From: JAYVSZ01 sp043774925
GTDB taxonomy: Bacteria; Pseudomonadota; Gammaproteobacteria; Burkholderiales; Methylophilaceae
Assembly (NCBI GenBank): GCA_043774925.1
Contig: JAYVSZ010000023.1
Span: forward strand, 1-40,213
Length of the DNA stretch: 40,213 nt
Direction: 5' to 3'
Shown here: in pieces, positions 39,884-40,213 of the stretch
How positions within the stretch are numbered: the stretch's first letter is position 1
How the letters are laid out: each line of letters opens with the position of its first letter
The notes under the pieces: model-generated
Seen by the model: the letters and a program-made list of their open reading frames with translations, nothing else
Told to the model about the DNA's origin: nothing
The model's database searches: none
Translations under genes and position numbers: made by a program

Positions 39884-40213
39884 TTATTGAAAAATACGCG
39901 AGGTGAGATCTATTACGCGCATCACTTCTTCGATACTAGTATAGCCTTCTAAAATACGTCGTACACCGTCATCAGCCAAGGTATTAAAGCCTTTTTCAAG
40001 GGCTAGTTTACGCAGCTCATCAAAATGCGCGCGGCGTGCAATGAGCGAATCCATGTCCGCATCAATGCGCAGCAGCTCCATAATGGCCATGCGGCCACGG
40101 TAGCCCGTTTGGTTGCAGCGTTTGCAGCCTTTGTGTTTGAATATTTGAATTGCCACGTTCACTTTAACATGCAAAATTTTGCGTTGGTCATCAGTGGGTT
40201 TTACGGGTTCTTT
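39884..40213 (-). CDS. Pilus/type II secretion ATPase, GspE/MshE family (C-terminal part)
   Basis: The reading frame is open to the right edge, so only the last ~109 residues are visible; any start codon inside the window is not the true one. IQIFKHKGCKRCNQTGYRGR carries the CxxC zinc pair (second half of the usual four-Cys site), followed by MAIMELLRIDADMDSLI and LALEKGFNTLADDGVRRILE, then GYTSIEEVMRVI, the universal ending of GspE/PilB/MshE. The Walker motifs lie outside the window. Confidence 0.94.
   Translation of the reverse strand, partial: KEPVKPTDDQRKILHVKVNVAIQIFKHKGCKRCNQTGYRGRMAIMELLRIDADMDSLIARRAHFDELRKLALEKGFNTLADDGVRRILEGYTSIEEVMRVIDLTSRIFQ

Overview
The window looks like chromosomal DNA of a betaproteobacterium of the Methylophilaceae type (Methylotenera or Methylophilus-like). 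This rests on overall protein flavour, a remnant of a PQQ-dependent methanol/ethanol-dehydrogenase-type gene with its Cys-Cys pair, a DUF3034 outer-membrane protein next to a periplasmic truncated haemoglobin, and a base composition that is not GC-rich. No rRNA, intact tRNA, IS element or CRISPR array was seen.

Region 1 (1-5471) is the right part of an integrated genomic island. It holds a tyrosine integrase running off the left edge, an excisionase-like HTH protein, a very acidic small protein, an unknown 242-aa protein, an XRE regulator, and a divergent three-gene cargo of envelope proteins (membrane-anchored protein, M48 metalloprotease lipoprotein, LprI-like secreted protein). The right end is the 3' half of a tRNA-Phe-like gene, the likely att core. 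Paired GTAGCTA/GTAGC repeats with an 11-bp period lie at the integrase 3' end, inside the right end, and beyond the tRNA piece; they look like integrase arm sites. Just outside lies the C-terminal remnant of a second integrase, so the locus has been used more than once.

Region 2 (5.7-12.6 kb) holds a NhaR-like LysR regulator with a perfect 33-bp palindrome in front of it, a small secreted repeat protein, a four-gene run (yqhA-like, terC/alx, perM-like, glgC), the C-terminal stump of a Bax-inhibitor/YccA gene, an HPF-like protein and a secreted glutathione peroxidase.

Region 3 (12.8-22.8 kb) is the most striking part. Twelve minus-strand genes begin with an ECF sigma factor and a ChrR-like cupin anti-sigma factor and end in a 21-bp-stem terminator. 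They encode a YheT hydrolase, two different cyclopropane-synthase-like methyltransferases, DUF2878, DUF1295, DUF6134, a lipocalin, a fatty-acid desaturase, a flavin amine-oxidase-like protein and DUF1365. The set resembles the singlet-oxygen sigmaE-ChrR lipid-modification regulons known from Rhodobacter (furan/cyclopropane fatty acids). Here the ChrR lacks the zinc motif of its N-terminal anti-sigma domain.

Region 4 (22.9-25.6 kb): periplasmic truncated haemoglobin, DUF3034 protein, a frameshifted and truncated PQQ dehydrogenase, and a second, degenerate tRNA 3' half. Region 5 (25.6-34.1 kb) is mostly core: rhodanese, TusA-like, valS, GIDE-domain protein with an EF-hand, LemA, a photolyase-like flavoprotein whose domains appear circularly permuted, NfeD, a stomatin and MoeB. 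Region 6 (34.1-40.2 kb) is a type IV pilus/type II secretion-like (MSHA-like) cluster read on the minus strand: ATPase (partial), GspF, PilMN/GspL-like, PilO-like, PilP/MshK-like and two large related pilin-like proteins.
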